From positions 62,001 to 126,000 of the forward strand of contig NW_026971731.1 in the NCBI RefSeq assembly GCF_963678635.1: DNA of 64,000 nucleotides, in the 5' to 3' direction. A program made the position numbers and the translations under genes. How positions within the stretch are numbered: the first letter of the stretch is position 1; every line of letters starts with the position of its first letter. Origin of the DNA: Symsagittifera roscoffensis (lineage: Eukaryota; Xenacoelomorpha; Acoela; Convolutidae). The notes below the pieces were generated by a model. That model saw nothing but the letters and a program-made list of their open reading frames with translations, did no database searches and was not told the origin of the DNA. Below, one piece after another: positions 58,641 through 64,000 of the stretch.

Positions 58641-59520
58641 GTTTTGCTCCATCATGGCGTCATGGCCTATCCAGCGGACTTTTAGTTCCTACTCACCCAA
58701 ATATATCTGCCCTATCTGATCACTGTCTGCTGTCTCATATATCCTAGTGTAGATACTGATTCCATCTACGTTCAGCATCACTTGATACGGTCGATAGACA
58801 TCCACGTAGCGCCCATGAAGCTTCTTTATGCGAGAGCCACCCGTTAGTAGTGCTCACACAGCTCTTGACTCAGTGCCTGGCTCCACCTGCCTCAGATAAT
58901 CTACATATGTGTCCAAATGCATCAAAGTGAACTCAAATTTCGGACTACCTGGTGTCCTGCTATCAAGATTTTTGACTGTATTTTGCTTCCTTGTTGCACC
59001 ATACCGAACCTGTCCGGAGATCACATTAAGTTTCATGCTCAAACTACTTAGTGCTTCTGTTTCTTTGACTTCCGTTGCCTCGAAGATATTCAGCTTCTCC
59101 TGTAGTTTCTCATTTTCCAATTCGAGTTTCCTTTTTTGTTCGATCTCTTTCGTCACCAGTTCCAGCTGCACTCTATTTAGACCATCCCTAGCGGCTGCCC
59201 TACAATCAGTCTTGAAGTTTGTCAGCCAAAACCGGTTCCGGCTGCACTCTATTTAGACCATCCCTAGCGGCTGCCCTACAATCAATCTTGAAGTTTGTCC
59301 GCCGCAGTCACCGGTTCCGGTTCACATGTATCTTCTGTTACCGCTTGCTTTTTCTTTGTTGCCAGTTCTTGCGGTTTTTCTTTTCTGCGCGCCTCCGCTT
59401 CATTAATGGGCGAGCCTTGCCGGTTTTCACTCCCGATAAAGCTTCCTCATGCCTTGGATTCTTGATGTCTGCTACATCAACCCAGAACAATCCGATTTAA
59501 AATGCAATGTTCAAAAAACA
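58641..59520 (-). pseudogene. gag-pro linker with coiled coil, host copy
   Basis: 58,854-59,171 encodes a charged coiled coil (EQKRKLELENEKLQEKL) followed by SPKFEFTLMHLDTYVDYL. A local tandem duplication of about 76 bp starts at 59,165 and 59,241 (GCTGCACTCTATTTAGACC in both). It is probably part of the gag-pro junction. No enzyme motif. Confidence 0.5.
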
Positions 59521-61745
59521 CCTCGGGCCGAATTTTGCAATTACTTCTCTCATGAAATCCTCATGGTCGATCTCTGATGCATCTTCGTCGTCGAGGCTAA
59601 AGCCTTTGCTTTCAAGACCTGTTTATAAGTTGGGGCATGCTGACATATGATGGTCCGTCGAACTGCAATTTGCGCAAGAGCGTCTCTTGTCCATATCGTC
59701 CCTTGGCTTGCACCAGTTGTTCCCTTGGTTTGCTGGTCCGTTGTTAAATTTGCCATAATTGTTCATGTAATATCCAGATATTGAAGGATGTTTCAATAAA
59801 AGATATTCTTTTGATTTGAGCCTCAACTCCTCTGGTGTTGGCGCATTGGTTGATAGTGGTGTGTAATGTGTTGCTAACATTATTCGAAGTTCTTCACACC
59901 ATCGATGAATTTTGAGGCCACTGCCAGGTTCATCCTCCTGTTTGACTCAATCTGTTGGCAGCGTCTTCTTACCATTTCCAAATCGTCAAGAAACTTGTCT
60001 GTCGTTTCATCTTCTCGTTGACTCCGTTTCTTGAAGAGCATCATTGCCTGGTGCCCCTGCACCCCTGATCCGAAACGATTTAACAAGATTTCAAAGATTT
60101 TATCAGCTGTGTCCCGCTGATATTGCTTTTTGGCCATCACACAGTTCAGTTATCAATACAGCCCTCCGATTCGTCTTCATAGCATCTTGCTTTCTTGAAG
60201 ACTCTTCTGGAATTTTCACTGCATTCATTGGTTCTGGTTAACCTTGTAAAGAATGTCTTCAAAAACCTGTTTAGGGGTCCAAAAGGCTGTGGTCATTGCT
60301 GAAGTATCTCCTGTTGCCTGTTGAACTTGCTCTGCCGTTTGGGCCCCATGTTCTATTATCCCTTGTGGCATAGCCTGATGAACTGCCCCTACCTCTAGTC
60401 GATCCATATGTCCTCCTCTTTTGGTGGTCATTGAAATCGGTTCATCCCTCATGGTCCACTCCTGCTGCCTAGTAGCCCGTCCAACCTGTCCATGATAGCG
60501 TGAGTTCGCCTCACCAGCATTGCATCTATCTTTGTGTCAAGAGTCATAAGAGTCTGCTCTTGTTGAGTTCTTAACTTCTCCATGTCGTCTCTTAACCGTA
60601 ACTCCCTTTGTTCTGCTTCCCTTGCATTCGCGACCAGTTCTTCACCATGTGTTCATCCGTTCTTTCCTTCAAGCGTTTTTTGCTTCTACCACCTACTTGT
60701 CTTTTGCGGTTTATTTTTACCGCAGACTTTCTCTTTCAATCAGTACTGCTCTCTCTAGTTCACTCATTCTTATGGACATCTCTTTCATTTTGTTCTCCTA
60801 TACTGCCCACTATGCTGTTCAAGGCTTCCTCAATTGATGCTCCGTTATCTACTTGTGGCGTCACAAGTGGCGGTGTCACCCTGTCGATCCCAGGTAGCTT
60901 TGTGCTGGTCGAGATTCGGGCTTTGATTCTCTGTCTCGACGTCTAGTCATGATCCACCTCCGGATCCGCCGTTGCGTTGCTTAGCCTTGTTTTTCTATTC
61001 TTCCCAGTTCGCATTTCCCAATTTGTCATACTCACAAAGTCTCTTGACTGGCCTGGTGTGTTTGTGTCCTTGCTTATGGTTCTCACCACATCAAAATTGT
61101 CCATGGTTCCAGTCTCTCTGTCGGTGTATGCCTCAATCTCCTGGGTCGAAAAATTGAGGCTGACTCGAGATCCAAATTCAATATGCTCGTCACTGTCCTC
61201 TTCGTCTTCCTGGGATTCACCTTCATCGCCTGTACACGCTCCCATGGTAAATGGAAAGAAATTTCCAAAAGATTTCTTCGCTTTTTTGAAAATGATGTGG
61301 ACGTTGCCTATTTCTCTGTTACGCCTGCCATCATAGTGTTGTCTGTAGGAGATCTTCAAGTCGCCACAATTGCAACAGAGATGTCGGACAGTTCCGACAT
61401 CACCTCTCGGTCCAATGCTCCGGTGGAATTTGGCAGAATCTTGGCGTTGCTCTAACGGGGTAGATTCACTCGCTACCCTTCTGTTACCTCTCCCATCCGG
61501 ATCATGTAATTCCTGATTCTCATGCATGGCCTGGTCCGGATGGACCTCCACTTCTAGCGTTGCCTTTTGCTCTTCTGCGGACTTTTGACTCCTGGTTTCA
61601 ACCATTCTGCTTGAAACCGTCTCCCCTTTGTCGGTCCGGGTTCGTATGACCCTTTCCACAAAAGGGTCGTTTTTCTTTGCTTTTCCGGTATGAATTTCCT
61701 AGAACTTTCACTTAGTTTAGGTACCCTTGACTTGTCTAGACTCAT
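59521..61745 (-). pseudogene. gag: gag (capsid and zinc-knuckle nucleocapsid), host copy
   Basis: The ATG at 61,745 gives MSLDKSRVPKLSESSRKF. A charged, acidic N-terminal part follows (TMGACTGDEGESQEDEEDSDE), then a coiled coil (about 60,780), then a retrotransposon-gag capsid segment at about 59,880-60,300 (FEILLNRFGSGVQGHQAMML; TDKFLDDLEMVRRRCQQI). It ends with CANCSSTDHHMSAC at about 59,632, a CX2CX4HX4C nucleocapsid knuckle that binds RNA. At least five stops or shifts break it. An acidic N-terminal domain of this length before capsid is unusual for gypsy gag. Confidence 0.8.
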
Positions 61746-64000
61746 TTTCAACTTATCATTTCCTACTGCCTATACACTAAATTCGATTACTAGTGTCATT
61801 TTAGTTTGACTTTTGATAATAATAACACAACACAATAAATTTCAAAAGTTTATTTTAAATAGTGACCTCGAATCCTTGTATGTTGTCACGGTACAGCGTG
61901 TATACAGTTTATTCACAATAATCATTTATTAGTTGTGAGATGTAGAGCTAGCACAGTATGATGATATCAGTCTATTCGAAAGATAGTGTATTCACTACTC
62001 AATCAAGCACAAATATTAATGATTTAAAACGAGAAATAACATATAAGAATATTTTTATGAAAAACGTATGTGTATTGTACTTTTAGTTGGTCGTAGTACG
62101 ACAGTCGAACTTGTATTTTAAAGAAAGAGCTTTCCCTGCTTGGTGCTGCACCAAACAGACAAAAACTCGAAGGCAGTTTTTTTTCTCAAGTGGGCGTCTT
62201 TTGCACCCGCCGAGTCATGTGTTACCTATCTGCCTTTGGACTGCCCGAGCTAGACCTACACTAATGGTCTACACTTCTTCACTTTGACAAAAATCGGACC
62301 CCTCCCGATTGGTAAAATTGCAACCCCTCCAGTTTGGGACCCCTCCTGTTTTGTAAAAATTTGGACCTCTCCGGATTGGGACCCCTCCGGATTGCGTCCC
62401 CTCCTGTTTTGTTAAAAATTTGACCCCTCCGGATTGGGACCCCTCTAAATTAGAAAAAATGGGACCCCTCCGGATTGGGACTCCTCAGGTTTTGTAAAAA
62501 TAGCTTTCCGGAGACTTCCTAATTTTTCAACCTATACCCTTCCGGATATGTTCTCCGATGCTATTATGCTGTTCGAATCAAATAGGAAGTGTATGCAGTC
62601 CTTCCCTAATCGTTCCGGATTGAAGTTAAGCCTCTTATTTGACGATTCACCCTAACGGTGAAGGGTCTTATCGCTAGCCTAATTTCGGCTCGACTAAGGT
62701 TCTCTGGTGCCTTTAGCCTTCCGTTTTTGTCTAGAACAGCTTAAAATTGCCTTATATGACCGTGACTACCTTTTGGTGGAGTGTAAGGGCCTTGCAAAAC
62801 TTTTTTTATAAAACGTGAAGGGTCTACCTTCGCAAATTAGTGAATTTGCTAAAAACAATCCTAAAAAAATTCAAGCTCTCTTTTTTGAATAATTGAGGTT
62901 TTTATTAGTAAGCTCAGCTAATTTATGATCTAATGACACTAAGATCAACTGAATTTGTTTATTAGTTCTAAAGTCATTAACCAGAACTTCTTTTTTCTAA
63001 ATTAAAAAACTTTCGCTCTTATATGTTCCGCCCAACTTTTTCCGCAATTCTGTTCTTTTCGACTTAAAAATTACTGATCTGAGTTCAAAAGGCCTATAAT
63101 TTTCTAGTTCGATGCAAAAAACCCGATCTAAAACGCTTTAGTTGAAAAAAAAGTGTGAAAAACTATGCTATTTGGACCCCTCCGGATTGATGAATCCACT
63201 GAATCAAACACGTTAAGTTCGATTTCTCTGTAACCCGGAAGGTTATCGGCAAACGGACTTTGAAACCTGTCGGCTCACTAGTGGACGTTGTCCGAACAAT
63301 TATTTTTATGTCCTAACTCAAAATTTTCGAAAAAATTTCTGATTCTATAGTGTTCCGTTTTCTCGAAAATCGCGAAAATTCGGTTTTTGGTACCAAAATA
63401 GTTCCAACCACTTCTGAACTCAACTCAACCGGTTTTACCTATTATACTAGCACAGTTACTATGTAACTCACTAGTTAAGCGCTTTTTTCAACTCAAAAAA
63501 CATCGGTATCTCAAAAATCGCGATTTGTGGAGGGATCAAAATATCGCTATTTTGACCCTAAAAACCGGTCCGCTTACTGTGTTTTTCACTGAAAAACGAT
63601 AGAGGAGTATTAATATAGGCTAAATTTTAAAAAAACCAGTAAAATTATACCCCTCCGCGTTTGCTCAATATCCGAATTAAGGCGCTTAACTCGGAAATTC
63701 GCAGTTCGGTGAAGGGTCACTACTGTCGAGACCCCACAGATTACTTTTTTTTGTACCAAAAGGGGTACAAAGCTTGTTAACGGTACCCAACAGTCGAATG
63801 TTTTTGTCGTGGAACCCCCTCTTGTCACTCCTTGTACTGCTTGCCGGATCAGTTTTCTTCACTATTCCCGAGACCCTTCCAGATTGAGCGCAAATTAGCA
63901 GACCGTAACAAACGGGCCACAAAAAAGATCGTAACGATTCTGATTGATATAAATGCCTGTAACAACAATATATCTATCAACAACAAATGGGAGGGTCGGA
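61746..64000 (-). other. Leader (5' UTR) of the host copy, runs off the window
   Basis: Reverse-strand counterpart of 40,800-43,253. On the plus strand it shows at least nine GACCCCTCCGGATT-type copies between 62,295 and 62,545, plus one near 63,175. It also carries AACGGTGAAGGGT at 62,654. No gene is supported here. By comparison with the nested copy its LTR should begin about 0.4 kb and end about 1.3 kb beyond 64,000. Confidence 0.8.

Larger units (their letters stand above)
24249..64000 (-). mobile_element. Giant Ty3/gypsy-like retrotransposon, host copy, 3'-truncated and interrupted
   Basis: Reading right to left: leader with iterated motifs (from beyond 64,000), gag, aspartic protease, RT part 1, then the nested element (57,182-39,488), RT part 2, RNase H, integrase, macro domain, and ORF2 ending against R1. 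The order PR-RT-RH-IN with PFGL-type RT and DDE integrase identifies the Ty3/gypsy lineage. The 5' LTR must lie about 1.3 kb right of the window, judged from the leader of the nested copy. The 3' LTR is absent. All reading frames carry stops or shifts. Confidence 0.85.

Noticed and set aside
1-64000. tRNA, rRNA or intact cellular genes
   Set aside because: None of the landmarks (B-box GTTCGA with cloverleaf, rRNA cores, multi-exon conserved proteins) could be supported by reading both strands.

Overview
The window looks like repeat-rich, AT-rich DNA from the nuclear genome of an invertebrate animal. Splice-site-like signals of the TTTCAG type, a Maverick/Polinton-type DNA polymerase and several LTR-retrotransposon families point that way; a nematode or flatworm is plausible, but the sequence alone does not fix the species. 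I see no intact cellular gene, rRNA, tRNA or CRISPR array. Almost everything recognisable is transposon-derived and most of it is broken.

Layout. (1) 1-3,984: AT-rich DNA with one basic ORF on the minus strand, a 60-bp-spaced direct repeat and a 410-bp LTR-like repeat (R1). (2) 3,985-15,085: relics of a Maverick/Polinton. Two 3.2-kb inverted arms (3,985-7,201 and 11,152-14,338) each carry a dying 184-aa gene and the zinc-finger first exon of polB. A polB C-terminal fragment lies just outside the right arm, and a 3.95-kb spacer between the arms holds two further gene relics. (3) 15,130-22,220: a decayed, strikingly A/C-rich and G-poor retrovirus-like element on the plus strand, with an integrase tail, an env-like glycoprotein and a second secreted-protein relic. 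(4) 23,179-64,000: two copies of one giant Ty3/gypsy-type LTR retrotransposon, in opposite orientation and nested.

The giant element is the main find. The host copy runs on the minus strand: leader from the right window edge, gag 61.7-59.5 kb, protease about 58.6-57.9 kb, first half of RT to 57,183, then, after an interruption, second half of RT and RNase H (39,487-38.6 kb), integrase (37.9-36.3 kb), macro domain (to 34.8 kb) and a huge second ORF (34.4-24.2 kb). The interruption, 39,488-57,182, is a plus-strand copy of the same family with TG...CA LTRs. Removing it together with one copy of a 3-bp duplication (AGC) rejoins the RT reading frame exactly. The inserted copy has lost pol by a deletion of about 7.3 kb but keeps LTRs, leader, start of gag and the whole post-integrase region. 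Together the copies imply a full-length element of about 24 kb.

Beyond gag-pol, the element carried about 10.6 kb of extra coding sequence: a macro domain resembling ADP-ribose hydrolases of the TARG1/OARD1 type fused behind integrase, then an ancestral ORF of about 2,960 codons with an N-terminal coiled coil, an SGNH/GDSL hydrolase domain and long unknown regions. Its 2.85-kb leader is studded with copies of AATCCGGAGGGGTC. In the host copy the 3' end is truncated against R1, and a 4.47-kb segment across that junction is tandemly duplicated (23,179-27,646 and 27,647-31,870).
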